Below, one piece after another: positions 1 to 11,859 of a DNA stretch of 23,029 nucleotides (the first letter of the stretch is position 1; the number at the start of each line of letters is the position of its first letter). The stretch is from Larix sibirica (Eukaryota; Streptophyta; Pinopsida; Pinales; Pinaceae): assembly GCA_004151065.3 (NCBI GenBank), contig NWUY0304282178.1:8771-31799 (forward strand), given 5' to 3'. The notes under the pieces are model-generated. The model was not told the DNA's origin. It saw only the letters and a list, made by a program, of their open reading frames with translations, and did not search any database. A program made the position numbers and the translations under genes.

Positions 1-581
1 GCCCTCGACGGGTGGCATCCGCGTGGCATCCCGGGTGGCCAAAGTGGGGGTGGACCACTTCTGGCCTCCCTCCCCTATGTAGAGTATAAACAAGATAGAG
101 AGTTCTTCCTTTAAATCAATACTCTTTGTACCATACAAAAAAATGGCTTTAAAATCAAAACAAATATAAATTTAACCACGATCCTCGAAACATTCAAGTG
201 ACAACATGGAGTTAAACATTATCCTCGTAAATGTTCAGATGACCCACAACAATGTAAGCATAACCTAAAGGTAATGTCACTAAAGTTAACCTTTTGAAGT
301 ATGCTTTACTCAAAAGGATACTAAAAATGACTTGTGTCTGCAGAGTGTGAAAACAACCGATCCAGAACCATAAATAAAACATGTTCAAGAAGAAGAATAT
401 TGTATGTAAAAAATTTATGCAATATATCACTTTCTAAATGAGAATAATATAATGTTTGGCATAAACATATTCAAATATAAACGAAAAATATGATTTCCCC
501 TCTCCTAATTTATAAATCCATATTGACAATTAATTTATTAAACAGTAATGGAGCAGTAATAAACAAACCATTATGGTTATT
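1..581. other. Unassigned intergenic sequence, GC-rich at the left edge
   Basis: No gene is recognised here. The first 80 bases are much richer in G+C than the rest and hold three near-copies of a GTGGCATCC-like unit (about positions 11-40) and a short inverted AAGTGG/CCACTT pair, so they may be the edge of a repeat that continues outside the window. The remainder is AT-rich with no coding signal that I could identify. Confidence 0.4.
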
Positions 582-587
582 TTTATT
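582..587 (-). terminator. Possible poly(A) signal of the ERD6-like gene
   Basis: TTTATT on the plus strand reads AATAAA on the minus strand, about 480 nt after the stop codon of the sugar transporter gene. A weaker AATAAT form occurs nearer, at about 801-808. Plant poly(A) signals are loose, so this is only a plausible 3' end. The 3' UTR would run from 1068 down to roughly 560. Confidence 0.25.
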
Positions 588-1068
588 AATACAAACGCAA
601 TTACTTGTATAAAGCAAGACACCGCTAGCTTATCACTGGTAGTTTGTAGAAGCTAAGCACAGAGCTTTCATTGATTGATGTGTGCTACTCAATGCTTCAA
701 ATAGAATTCATTCCCCCCTAAAAAGCAAGTCCAGGGATGAACTTCTCTAGCCTTCCTCCTGCATTAAGCTTCAAACAAAACAACGATCTTCACTCACGAA
801 TTATTATTCATTGCAGCTGCAAACTTCTCATGACAAAACACTTGGAGGGAAAATACTATTGAAACACTGAAGACTGAAGCTGAGGAGTGTGCATTAGATA
901 ACGACATTTGCCTTCCCTTTCATGCTGTCTATCGCTCTTGCTATTGTAGTGTGCAACAATCTCAGACATCTAAAAAATTTATCTGCTATGGGAGCATAAC
1001 TGTGTGCATATGATACCACATTACACAAGTACAAAATATCAAACGTGAGGCATCTTTCCAAATTAAGT

Positions 1069-4000
1069 TCATCTGAATGATGCCTCAATTTCCTCCAGTG
1101 TCCGCCCCTTAGTTTCAGGCACAACAAACGCCACAAACACCAAAGTCAAAGAACATATGATAGCGTAAAGAAAGAATGTTCCTGCAATGAGATACAGGGT
1201 CCCTTAGCAATGAAATATTAAAAGGAAAAGGAAATAGCTAAACTCCATAAATGAATGAATACACCTTACAAAATGGCAACCATGACTCTAACCACAGTAC
1301 CTGCGGTGCTCCATTCTAGAAGTAAATTTATTGTCATCGTCACCAACCAAGAAGATGACCAGTTTGCCAATGTTGCTACACTGCCAGCCAATCCCTTGAC
1401 ATTAACAGGAAGTATCTGCGGCAAGGTAGGCAATGACAATATCAGTTCAATATGTCTTCAGACCAGTCAATACGGCAACAGCAAATTAATGTCAACTAAC
1501 AATTTTCTGAAAATAACATAGGTGATTTCTGATTGCCCCAAATACAATGAAAAAATTAAAACCAAAGTTTTTATGGTTTCCTGAACAAAATTATTACAGG
1601 GTATCTGGATAAAGTCATTACCTCCGACATGATAACCCAAGGGACAGCCCCAATACCAAGGGAGTAAGAGATGATGTAAACCTGTTGAAAGAAAACATAC
1701 ATGCAATTATAGAAAACTTCAATATAACAAAGACATCAATGTTATAATGTAAATTTCAACAAATTATTTACTAACTGGACAGGGAGTTTACCAGCAAACT
1801 TGTTACGGCCAAAATACTGATGAACATTTCAATATGTGAATCTCCAGCTAGGTCGCTCTGGTAGATGCCAAGATACACAAAGAACTCAAACTTTAGCATT
1901 TCAATCTTCCACAGGTTATTATAGAATCTTAACGTATGTCAAGGCCCATTTTCTAATATCTTAATGAGCATCTATTTTGATTATATTCAGCATACTAGTA
2001 ACAGAAAGATAACATCGTGAGAGATTGATTACTTTTAAATAAAATGCAATGCCAACTAGGAAAAGGCAAACAGCCATCCCTGCAGAGGAGACCTGTTGAA
2101 ATCATTAAAAATTCTTGTAAGATCTTTAAACTGAACAGCAATTGTCATGTCATATCTATAAAAAAATCAACTCCGTTAAACTAACCTCTTCTAAATAGGC
2201 TGTTTACTCACCATAAGAAGGAGACGTCTACCAGCTTTGTCAATCAATACTGCACTGACAGCAGTCATAACAACCTATACATAAACAGTCCAACATCTTT
2301 CACATGATTAAGATGAGGAACAATAAAAACCTTATTATGGTCAAACCATTCTAATACGCATTGCAAATTGTAGGGTTTCAGGATCAGGAAGCAACCTGAA
2401 CAGCACCAAGTCCAAGGGTTGCAATATTACCAGATGAAATTCCTGTTTTAAAAGATAAAACAGTGAAATCAATATAGATTTTCTTAGGCAAGCCTGTGAT
2501 AGACAATAAGAATTAAAAGAAAAAGAAGGTCCATAAAGATAACATGAATGAATCGTCAGTTAAAAATTAAAACCCCTCTAATTATGAAATGTTCTAAAGC
2601 TTCAAAAAGAATTCCCTGTGTTTAAACTACTACCCAAATTAAAAGTCCATGGTGCCAATATTTATTTTGCAAGTCCTTAATGTCTTTCTCAATAGAACAA
2701 TATGAATCCAGATCACAAGTACCATATTTTCTAACAAGTTAACAGTAAACTCACCAGCAGACTTAAAAATGGAGCTGCTGTAAAACATAATACCGTTGAT
2801 TCCACTCAACTGTTGTAAAAGAAGCAGCCCAATGCCAATCTGCATATAATAAATACAGTGCAAGAATACTCTACTGTTGTGATTCATATATCCTTGCCAT
2901 ATAAAGTTTAAACCATAAAATAGCAAACTAATTTATGCAAATTCACCAGGACACAAAAAATTCTATAAGCCTATGATGTTCCTAACTATGCAAGCATACG
3001 ACATACAGTCAGAGGCATTGCATATCTTCGTTCAAAGATCTCAGAAAACTTTATCCTGGGTTGTTGATTTCCTGTCTCCACCACACTCTGAAAGGCAAAG
3101 ACATTCAGATTAGTGACCAGTATGACATTGATGGGAAATTCACATAGTGTTGGAACTTTGTTAACATGCAAAACATTCAGACTGCAAACTGGAAAAAAAT
3201 TCAAAACCAAACCAGTTAAAACTCAATTGGAACAGTATGGGATATACATGACTCACAGCAACTACATGTGAGTAATAAGCAATCAGTCATGAAGGGCACA
3301 ATAGATACAGATGTGAATTTGACATGGAAAATTATTAAAAAACAGGTGTTCCAAGATGTTACCCTGATTTCAACAGCTTCTAGGGACACATCAACCTGAC
3401 TGCCTCTAAGAGCTTGCAATGAAGCTTCAAAATCTTCATTACCAATTTTTGCCTGCACTTATATGAACATAAAAATTCAATATTAAGATTTCACACAGAA
3501 TGACATGTGGTGGCATGTTGAACCTACTTAATACCAACTCAGTCATTTGATGAACATAAAGTTCATTCCCCAAAACTTACCAGCCATCTTGGAGATTCAG
3601 GGATAAAAAATAATCCAAGAACCAAAAGAGCGCAAGGAACTACACCTGCACAGCCACAAAAGAATGGGTGAATGAACATTTATCAAAAGCCTCAAATCTA
3701 ATCACTATGGAAAGAATAGACTCCGGGATAAAAGCAAGGTTCCTACTTGCAAAAAAGATCAGATGGATGAAAAGGAACATGGAGGAAAACATGATTTTAA
3801 ATAATTATCAATTAGAATGCAAGGCTCTTTGAGAAACTCAGGCAAATGAAAGGCATAATTGTAGGAGGCACAGAAGAGTGATGGTTAATCACTGCTTAAA
3901 GCAGTTTATTACATTCACCTAAACTGGCCCTTCAACTGTATATACATATCTACGAACAAGAAATCTTCCTTTAATTCAAAGAAAAGTAATCTCCAACATT

Positions 4001-5610
4001 CAACACAATGGCAAATGGAACCTACCTGCAACGGCTAGAGCCCTCCAACCAAGGAACAACCCAAACAGGTATGCCAGCATGATACCAATTGTCACAGAAA
4101 GCTGTTGCAAAATAGCCATTCAGTCATTCTTGATTGAGATCTTTAATTCTCTAGAAAGAAAAAGTCAACTAGCTGCATAAGATGGGCTGAACTTATGGAA
4201 GGCAAAGATAATTTGAAAACCCACCTGATTGGCTGCACCAAGGCCACCACGCAAGTGCTTGGGAGCTATCTCCGCTATGTAAACAGGGACCTATCACAAC
4301 AATGCCACAGGATATCATCGATTCCAAATCCATGACCTGATTCAAATAAACACTGCATAGATCGCTTCAAGAAAACAGCCAGTAGCCAACTACAAGTTTT
4401 CCCCTAAGAAACGAAGATCACTTACGGTGAAGGAGATGACTCCCACTCCAAATCCTGTCAATAACCTCCCTAAATACAGGAATGAAGCATCCTGAAATAT
4501 TTTAGAACCAAAAAGAAGTGATTGCATTACATCTTAGTAATTGTTTTCTCTTCTGGCTTCACTATGTAGCTAGAAAACAGTTATCGTCTTTGTCTTATTT
4601 ACCATACAATTAAAAAAAATGTAAATGAATCCCCGAAGTTCATTCTATGTATTGGGATAATTTGATCAAGGGCAGGTCAACTTGCCTTTGCAACAGAGAT
4701 TGTAACCCAACCAATAATATTTGGAATCACAGCCACTATTAAAGCCTGTATAAAACACCGGCATCGCAAATGATATATAAGAAAAATGAATTTATTTGAC
4801 AGACTATAAGAATAGATAGCCCCTCATCCATCTACTTTATGAAGACAGACAAAGTTTGTTTTGCAGGATTGGGTTCGTATATGATATATTCACCCTATTG
4901 CTAATAACAACATACATAATGAATATATTACAAATTTACAACCACACTCACCCCTTTACGCCCGATGAAATCGGCAATTTGCCCACTGACTATGGCACCC
5001 ACCATTGCTCCAACATTTGATAGTGAGCCGAACAAAGAATACTGTTTGTTGAAACATTAAAAAATTAGGGGTTGTTAAGCATCTCGCTCACATAACTATT
5101 ATGATACATTTAACCATTCCAACATACCTGGGAGAGAGTGAGACTGAGATCACTAATAATTCCATCCTCACTAGGGGATGAGTATCCATTCTGCAACATG
5201 ACATGGCCGATTGATATCACACCATCAGTTTCTATCCTAAAACATCCTCAAACCCAGATCATTTATTAATTACATCAAAACTTTATCATTTATCTCTGCA
5301 CACACACACACATATACAAGATTTCCATAACAGAGAAAGATGATAGTTTTAACCAAATAAACAAATGAATTCCGGAGCAGTAAAGTGAGCTTACACAGAA
5401 GCCGAACTGCAAGGGCCCCATTGCTACAACCGCAGTACAAAAAAGAGCAGTTGCAACGCTTCCTTGGAAGGCTTCGGCATGATCGGAACTCTTGCCCTTT
5501 TTATGACTTCTTCTGTAGTGCTCTTTCCTACTTTCCTTGTGCAATAGAGGCCGCTTCACATCGCCATTCAACCCCACAACTCCCTTCTCCGGGTCCTCCT
5601 TAAAACCCAT
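1069..5610 (-). CDS. ERD6-like monosaccharide transporter (MFS), 18 exons, intact
   Basis: Exons in order of transcription: 5610-5395, 5190-5128, 5041-4952, 4745-4686, 4491-4426, 4290-4225, 4101-4026, 3645-3581, 3452-3363, 3087-3007, 2839-2755, 2442-2396, 2274-2212, 2092-2033, 1857-1792, 1681-1622, 1415-1301, 1181-1069 (with TGA stop). They join in frame to 493 residues, the usual family length (about 480-500). Visible motifs: [11 protein letters not shown] (113-123, loop 2-3), PESPRWL (228-234), QQLSGIN (300-306), DKAGRR (347-352), VPWVIMSE (TM10 region) and PETKGRT (478-484). These are the sugar-porter signatures of a 12-helix MFS carrier. Family knowledge: ERD6-like proteins are proton-coupled or facilitative hexose carriers, mostly of the tonoplast, exporting sugar from the vacuole. 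The N-terminal RPLL (20-23) resembles the dileucine signal used for tonoplast sorting. The start ATG has G at +4 and a TATA box about 240 bp upstream. All introns are GT-AG except intron 4 (GC-AG). Substrate and exact paralogue are not decidable. Confidence 0.95.
4492..4685 (-). other. GC-AG intron (intron 4 of the sugar transporter gene)
   Basis: On the minus strand exon 4 ends ...GCAAAG and the intron starts GCAAGT, so the donor is AG|GCAAGT, the strong consensus of GC-AG introns. Exon 4 must end after the Lys codon, because exon 5 starts in phase 0 with GAT (Asp-Ala-Ser-Phe-Leu-Tyr), as in the family. The nearby GT four bases further would break the frame. The acceptor is TTTCAG. Confidence 0.85.
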
Positions 5611-5846
5611 GACTGGCTTTGATTTTGATGATCAAACCAAGACAAATCTTCAAAACTGGAAGAGGTATTGCACTGAATTTTCGATGAATCTGACCAGGTA
5701 AGAAACGGCTAGCGAGGCTTGCAGAACAGAGATATATTGTAATCCTAATCTAATGGAAATTTAGATGGTGTTTGCGCTGAAAGACGTAATGGCGTGCAAG
5801 ACTGTAAAAATGAAAGAGAGAATCCTCTTTATCGATGTCTCGGACA

Positions 5847-5853
5847 TTTTATA
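5847..5853 (-). promoter_or_regulatory. TATA box of the ERD6-like gene
   Basis: The minus strand reads TATAAAA about 240 nt upstream of the start codon. Transcription would then begin near 5815-5823, giving a 5' UTR of about 200 nt. It is the best TATA match in the upstream 300 bases; the start site itself is inferred. Confidence 0.5.
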
Positions 5854-5862
5854 GATCGTGTC

Positions 5863-5868
5863 GGCCCA
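5863..5868 (-). promoter_or_regulatory. Site II-like element (TGGGCC)
   Basis: The minus strand reads TGTGGGCCG ten bases upstream of the TATA box. TGGGCY is the site II element bound by TCP factors in many plant promoters. A 10-bp perfect palindrome (CTCAGCTGAG, 5875-5884) lies just beyond it. Position near the TATA box supports a role, but the motif is short. Confidence 0.3.
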
Positions 5869-5889
5869 CACCAGCTCAGCTGAGATGGA

Positions 5890-7120
5890 TGGAATAAAAT
5901 TCTGCCATGGCAATGTCATCATTGGCATACATGATACTGGATTGTCCTTTTGAAGGGCAGTGACTATAGGAATGGCAGTATTTATAACATGTGGTGGGGT
6001 CGTGCGCGTGCACCCACCCCATTTGTCGTTGAAACATCATCTTCTCTGCATTTTATAACTCAAGTATTACTCGGATCGCTGGTGCAAATTTCATCCCACG
6101 CAATCCTAGTAGATATGACACAGCATTTAATGTTCTCACTAATGTCGTAAGTTCTAACCAACTATTTTCCCTCTTTTTTTCCAGAATTTAATGGAAAATA
6201 TCCTAATTTTGATACTCAAATGTTGCTATTTTAGAAACACAAATTTCAATTAGATAGGGACATTATTTTATACTTCTACAACAAGAATTCAACTAGATAT
6301 GAGACAGCATTTTATGCTTTTACTACTACTTTTATTAATTAATTTCTTTGCTTTAATAAATATATATATATATATATATTAAATTTTATTATTATTGATA
6401 AGAAGTTAAAGATTTTATATCTAATTTTATAATTACTTGATTTTATTCTTTAAAATATTATTTATAATGTATATATAAATGAATTTATAAACAAATTCAT
6501 TTTAAAACAACTTTATAGTACAATTTTAATCATCAAACTTTATAATTTTAAGAAATCCTTAAATCTAGAAATTGATAACTAAAAATTATCTTACAATAAT
6601 ATTCTTTTTTTTTTCAATAAATTATAAGAACAAATCTTAACTCTCATTAATTGTAAATAAAAAATTACATTATGCAAATGCTTTAATAAAGATTCACATA
6701 TATTATAAACATCACCCTAAAAACCTAAAAAACATAACCAAGAATGGGTGAGTAAAACTTTCCTTAGTTGTCATTTTTTCCCTACTTTTAAACTTGTGTC
6801 CACCTCTATAGGAGGTCTTCTAAAATAATCATTGCTCTTTATCCAAATAAGAAGATTCAAAATCTTGAATTCATGTTATTCCTCTAAGTGGAACTCCAAC
6901 TATACCAATCTCCCTTGTTGTAAAAATACACTAACTCGTTTCTTTTTCTTATATCTTCATGAACATCCATAAATTTGCATTTTGTTTTCCTAAGCCATCA
7001 AGAATATAATTTTCAATTGCCTATGTGTCCACAACTTCTACTACTAAATCAACTTCATCATTTGAGTTTCGGACTACATACTGTCAATGTTTAGATTTAG
7101 AATGGCGATATTTTCCATTT
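5890..7120. other. AT-rich intergenic spacer
   Basis: No coding region is recognised. A GC-rich imperfect hairpin (GGTGGG...CCCACC, about 5993-6019) lies about 390 bp upstream of the transporter start codon. Beyond 6150 the DNA becomes strongly AT-rich with poly(T) and TA tracts. Confidence 0.4.
6361..6379. repeat. (TA)n microsatellite
   Basis: About nine uninterrupted TA units within AT-rich spacer. Confidence 0.8.
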
Positions 7121-7129
7121 TTGAATAAG

Positions 7130-7670
7130 CTCAAGATTGAGGGCAAGAATCATTAAGCCGACTTGCGTATTTGCATATCAGATAGTGAAACACAATGTTT
7201 TCTAGTCCAAAATTTGAGTCCATTTGTGTTCACCATATTTTAATATTTGCTTGCCTAGAAGACCTTTGGTAAGGTCAATCTCCATGCATATATGAGCATA
7301 TGTAAACAATCCCATATCTACCCACTCAAAATCAGTTTTTAAGTATCAACATTTCCAATACTTTTGAAGACTAAATAATGCCAAAATGAAGGAGTAGATT
7401 AGGAAGGCAAACCCAAATTGACATTTTGGTAAACATTGTGGTATTTGGATCAAATTTGGAAAACCATGGGATTATAAAAATCATACTCTTCCCTAATACC
7501 AGGTCCCCCATTAATACGATTTTGATAATCGTCTTTAGTTGATAGTTGAACAATAAAAAAATGCTTTGGAGCATAAATGGCTTCATAGAGCTTGGGGAAA
7601 TTGAGGCCAAAAACCATTGAACCCACATATAAATGATTAATGTTGATAATAAAGGCTAAGTTTATTAACA
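7130..7670 (-). pseudogene. Decayed LINE ORF1 fragment (DUF4283 and former zinc knuckle)
   Basis: Minus-strand reading gives, across at least two frames, FFIVQLSTKDDYQN and INGGP (about 7500-7560), then PWFSKFDPNT and MSIWVCLPNLLLHF (about 7380-7470), then YAHICMEIDLTKGLLGKQI (about 7240-7300) and KWTQILD. This matches the order of the plant DUF4283 domain: GPWFW..., PWFP-F-DP, PVWVRLPNLPLHFW, YARICVEIDL, W-Q-LDYE. The zinc knuckle expected next is no longer readable. Frameshifts and stops show it is dead. DUF4283 is the RNA-binding ORF1p of plant L1-type LINEs. No reverse transcriptase is seen downstream. Confidence 0.65.
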
Positions 7671-7750
7671 TTTCGATGTGGAACCTCCAAAGCTAGTACC
7701 TCATCAAGTTTTTCAACCAAATAAAAGATAAATATTACTAAAGTTGAAAT

Positions 7751-7812
7751 TGCTTATCAAATAGGTTTATATTTACTACCGTGCTTATCAAATAGGTTTA
7801 TATTTACTAACG
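7751..7812. repeat. 31-bp tandem duplication
   Basis: Two adjacent 31-bp copies (7751-7781 and 7782-7812) differing by one base near the end of the unit. They lie in AT-rich non-coding DNA and look like a recent slippage duplication. Confidence 0.85.
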
Positions 7813-8269
7813 CTAAAAATATTACCAACTTTGAATACTCTTATCTTCACCATAATTAAAGGTTTTATGGATAATTTGTATCTCGCTATCAAAACAGTGA
7901 AATGTATTATATTCTTAGATAAAAAATTGTTGTAACACAACTCTCCATACACACTCATTCCTTGACTTTGTGTAGCACATATATATCACGTGTAAGGACA
8001 CATATTCTCAGACCATGTATTTGTGAATTTAAATTTAAAACCATGGATTAACATCACAAACATGGCAAGAACAATCAAATGTAAGAGTATATTGTAGAAA
8101 GTATAATGTGATGTTCCAAATTATCATAATATGATAACATATATATTGAAAAGTGGAAAGTGTGAGCAATATTGTAAGTCTTACCATTGTCTTATACCAG
8201 TTGTTCTCTTATGCATGGTTGTTATGTATATTCAAAGGATATATATACTAATTGTTTTTATGCATGTTT

Positions 8270-8838
8270 TGTTAGATATTGAGAAGAAAATATGAGAAAA
8301 TCATATAACAATACAAAACATGCGAAGTATGAGCTATTTTATTCTTCTAGCTAATTAAGGAATAAAGAACATGAACAAAAATGGAATAAGAGAATAGACA
8401 AGAGAACACCATATATATGTGGTAAAACCCCAAATGGGGAAACATCCATGGGAAGCGCAGAATCTTCTTATTCCTCAAAATATCACATTACACTTTGAGC
8501 TCCACTCCACATATGTTAACCCAAAGTGTTACAAAGATAATCACTACATTCAATATGCCATATGTCCAAAGGGTCTCCTTCACCTCTATTATATACCAAG
8601 AGGTATGGAATAATAATCCCATCTTTTACATGTGGGATAAATGATTTTCCACCTCTTTATATAATGAATGGTGAAATGAGTATTTTCCTCTATTATGCAT
8701 GTGGGATAACTGAATTTTAATTTTTTATATTATTATAGTCATTTTGTTTGATTTTGCCTTCCAATGCTAGTTATGACATCTTATGACATCAACTAGACAT
8801 CATTACACATGTAATTATTAAAATTACACATTCCAACA
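8270..8838 (+). mobile_element. Putative LTR of a Copia-like element
   Basis: The segment begins TGTTAGATATTG and ends ACATTCCAACA, the TGTTRG...CYAACA termini usual for plant LTRs. It contains an AACCCCAAATGGGGAAA hairpin and internal TATATAA boxes. The next 12 bases (8840-8851, TGATGTCCTAGC) match the Copia primer-binding site TGGTATCAGAGC at 8 of 12 positions, suggesting plus orientation with a mutated PBS. The bases flanking the two ends do not match as a target duplication, and no partner LTR is in the window, so the ends are provisional. Confidence 0.4.
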
Positions 8839-9290
8839 GTGATGTCCTAGCTTCAATGATTGATGTTGATTGATGTTGATCTGTGCCTTACATAGGCACT
8901 TGGACCGGTGAGGGGTTTGTTGGTGAGATGCTTGTTATACTTCAATGATTGGAGTATTGTTTGTGCCTGTGAGAGGTGATTTGCACCTATGATAGGTCAC
9001 TGATTTGTTTTATTTCTGGTTGATCTGTTTGTTTGAGGCGTGTTTAGAACTTTCAAGAATGACTAGTCTTGTTATGAAAGGGTGTGGCTGGTCTGAAAGG
9101 GTGTGGCTGGTTGGAGGGACTTCCAACTTATTACCTTGGAAGTGTAGATTGTAGATATTGTTGGAGGATGTTGTTAAGTAGGGTGCATTGCTTGAGGAGA
9201 GATTCCGTGTTGCTTGTGGTGAATATTCCTTTCGTGAAGAATATTATTAGGCATCACTTTTGTAATCATCTCCCCCCTTGTTAACTCACA
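8839..9290 (+). mobile_element. Leader-like retroelement segment, related to 15385-15535
   Basis: Bases about 8895-9060 share a collinear set of blocks with about 15385-15535: GGACC-GTGAG, GGTGAGATGC, GTGATTGGAG or ATGATTGGAG, GCCTGTGAGAGG or GCCTGAGATAGG, and TTTGTTTGTTGA or TTTGTTTGAGG. The second copy follows a clear Copia-type primer-binding site, so both are probably the untranslated leader of related elements. No gag is recognised. Confidence 0.4.
9075..9112. repeat. 19-bp tandem duplication
   Basis: TGAAAGGGTGTGGCTGGTY occurs twice in direct succession (9075-9093 and 9094-9112) with one difference at the last base. It lies inside the leader-like retroelement segment. Confidence 0.85.
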
Positions 9291-10187
9291 AACTAGCACT
9301 TAAGTGAAAGAGATTTTGCTAGCCTATGGGAAACTAAAGAGGTATCCCACTGTCACCTCACCAACCCTCTTCTCACTTTTGGCTGGCTCTCCTTTGGCTC
9401 AAGGGGGGCTTCCCTAACTTAGGATTGCTAAAGCCTAGTCAATTGAGCTCAAGGTGAATATGAAGGGTGCTTAACCAAACAAAGAGTTGCAGAATAGGAA
9501 ACTTTCAAAATAATAAGGTGATGGGTGGACCAAGACTAGTGCCTATCCATTGGGCATATGGAGTATATAAGGTTATGACTTATGAGTTATATTCTTAAGT
9601 AATAAGACAATGCTATAGTTGGAATGAACAAAATAAAACATGCTTATATGGCTATTTTTGAATGCAGAAATCTGATTTCAAGAGAGTCCGAGACCCCAAT
9701 GAAGGAGATATTGCAGTGTTTATAAGGGTATGTTTGCAACCTAGAAAATGTAAATTTTAGCAAGCTCTAATTAAGAAAACATAGCATTCATTAACACTTT
9801 CCAGCAGCAAACATAAAGAGTACTAAAGGGAAATCGACCACAATTAGTTCTTCTAAATAACTCCTCTAAATAAAGAATATAGTTACCATATCAAAGCTCT
9901 TAGAACACAATTGAAGAAATTGAATTTCCAGCCTCCATATTCAGCAAATTAACATTTAAGGTTCAAGCCTTTAGCTTCCATATTCTCCAAGATATTCAAC
10001 AAAAGCTCATAGGGGAGATGTCCCCAAATCCAACCATGAATTACAAATGGCAGGAACTACAAAGAGTCTTGTTCAACTATGCTTACAATAAAAAGGTAAT
10101 TGTTTTCTTAAATCCATTAGTTCTCGAAGGAAGAACAATAGAATATTAAATTGAAACCTCCTAACAACTTCCTTACTAAAATGGGCA
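9291..10187. other. Unassigned, probably decayed repeat sequence
   Basis: No gene or recognisable transposon domain is seen. The stretch is moderately AT-rich with scattered stops in all frames. A short open block with splice-like edges (about 9667-9729) was considered and not accepted as an exon. Confidence 0.35.
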
Positions 10188-10361
10188 ATAAGTTGTTGAG
10201 ATCCATTCTCTTCTCCAAGAAGAAATAATAAAATATACATCCTCATCTCCAAGGAAAACAATATAATAATACTTATAAGTTGTTGAGATCCATTCTCTTC
10301 TCCAAGAAGAAATAATAAAATATACATCCTCATCTCCAAGGAAAACAATATAATAATACTT
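10188..10361. repeat. Perfect 87-bp tandem duplication
   Basis: Two copies (10188-10274 and 10275-10361) are identical by eye over all 87 bases. Because 87 is a multiple of three, a minus-strand open frame reads through with a repeated 29-residue block (FSLEMRMYILL...), but this peptide matches no family I know. Perfect identity in decayed surroundings points to a very recent duplication. Confidence 0.9.
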
Positions 10362-11046
10362 TGATGTAACCGACTCCATGAGACAAGTCAACAATAATAA
10401 AATAATGAAGTTGGTTCAGCAACAACCTCCAAAAATAACACAAGAAGGTAGGACACATCCTCTAAATGAGTGGTTGACAATGTCACTGGGGCTCCAATGT
10501 GCCTCCAAGAGAATCTAACCACCAACAACCCCCATAAATGAACAACAACCAACTCCCAGTGGCACGTGTGGTTCATCTAGCAAACACACACCCTCCAAGT
10601 GGCATGTGTGGTCAAAATGCAGTGAAGGTTTTAAAACGGCAGGGGTTTGAAATCACCATAACTCCCTCAATATTTATCGGATTTTCTATTATAAACACTT
10701 TTTGGAAATCTCATGGTCGCTCTACATCTAATGGTCATTGATATGGTGGAAATCAGAGTACTCTGTCAATAATATTTGCTGATAAGCTATTCACCAAAAA
10801 TCCCATAGTCCTCCAAAAATTCGTCGAATGATTAAATCAACATGAACATGTGTGCCACAAAGGTTAGAGCTCAAATACAACTTCCAAATAAGCACTAAAT
10901 GCTTAAATCAACATGAACATGTGTGCCAATGAAGGGGTGTGCTTCATCAAAGTGTTATACTATGTAAAAATAAGTTGTATCTCCTAGCAAAGCCCCACCA
11001 TGTTACCACAATAAGAATAAAACATTAGGCTCAACTTAGGTGCACC
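10362..11046. other. Unassigned sequence with short direct repeats
   Basis: No gene recognised. Two related units containing CAGTGGCACGTGTGGT and CAAGTGGCATGTGTGGT lie near 10556-10612. A 26-bp exact direct repeat occurs at 10832-10857 and 10903-10928 (period 71). This sequence and that after 14237 were joined before the LTR element inserted between them. Confidence 0.4.
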
Positions 11047-11051
11047 ACCAT
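11047..11051. repeat. Target-site duplication ACCAT, left copy
   Basis: ACCAT directly precedes the left LTR and is repeated exactly at 14233-14237 after the right LTR. Five bases is the normal duplication size for LTR retrotransposon integrases. Confidence 0.85.
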
Positions 11052-11291
11052 TGTCAAACGCATAGGTTCAACACGCATTCAAGCAAAGATTCATGAACAC
11101 ACCACTGCAAACCATCAAAAAGACACTATTGGATCGAATGTTCAATCAGTTTGTTATTCCGCTTGATAGGTATTTATACATAGTGGATGTGGTTGGAGTG
11201 GTTACACTCGCTCCAACTAACCATTCGTTAAGCTCATATACATTTATAATTATGTGATAACTATTACAAAGGCCTAAAGGCCCCGCCAACA
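11052..11291 (-). repeat. Left LTR (3' LTR) of the minus-strand element
   Basis: 240 bp, starting TGTCAAACG and ending GCCAACA on the plus strand. On the minus strand it carries TATAAATA (11171-11178), a likely LTR promoter TATA box. It holds about 23 bases missing from the other copy. Confidence 0.85.
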
Positions 11292-11305
11292 TCTCCCTCA
11301 CCCCC
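11292..11305 (-). other. Polypurine tract
   Basis: The minus strand reads GGGGGTGAGGGAGA immediately before the LTR start TGTTGG. A purine-rich tract abutting the 3' LTR is where plus-strand DNA synthesis is primed. It fixes the orientation of the element as minus. Confidence 0.7.
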
Positions 11306-11859
11306 AAAATCTTCTTTGTCCCGAAGAAGCTGTGTAACCATATCTTGGGTTTCTACTCCTGTTGAAGTAGTCCTCATTGTACATCAACCATGCATACCGG
11401 TCTGCATAGGTAACTCAGTCGCAACAGCCGCCAGCTGTATAGGAAGATGCACGTGTACAGGGCTCTACCGCGACTTGTTACTCTTCAGCCTCCGTCTTCA
11501 ATCTGGTAGGTTCCTGTGCAGCCGAGAGTCTTCATTATGATTCACCACTCTTGCCATTGCACAACACTCCAGTAAGCACTTTCCTTGCTCTATCAGTGGG
11601 AGCAAAATACTCTGATCACCTACCATTTCTCTGCCTATTGGCCTCCAAGGTCACAACCCAAAGATTGCTCTGCAATTCTGCACCGGGGGGCTCAATCTGT
11701 TCAAGTGTTCTCCGTCTTTCATTAAGCTCTGTTCTGTGCGGTGTAAGATGTTTTCCGCTTGAATGCTTTTAATTCGTCTGTCATAAGGATATATAATACT
11801 TGCAAGTTTTGTTGGATTGCCTGCTCATTGTGCATACTCTGCTGGTCATGGTCAACTGC

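Noticed and set aside
5299-5312. Short CA repeat in intron 1 of the sugar transporter
   Set aside because: A seven-unit dinucleotide run is ordinary for plant introns.
5385-5603. Plus-strand open frame of 72 codons
   Set aside because: It is the antisense of exon 1 of the sugar transporter, which joins in frame to the rest of the gene.
9667-9729. Exon-like 63-bp block with AATGCAG acceptor, open frame (KSDFKRVRDPNEGD...) and AGG|GTATGT donor
   Set aside because: It could have been an upstream histidinol dehydrogenase exon, but the peptide does not match any segment of that enzyme, and a 21-codon open block with splice-like edges is common by chance.
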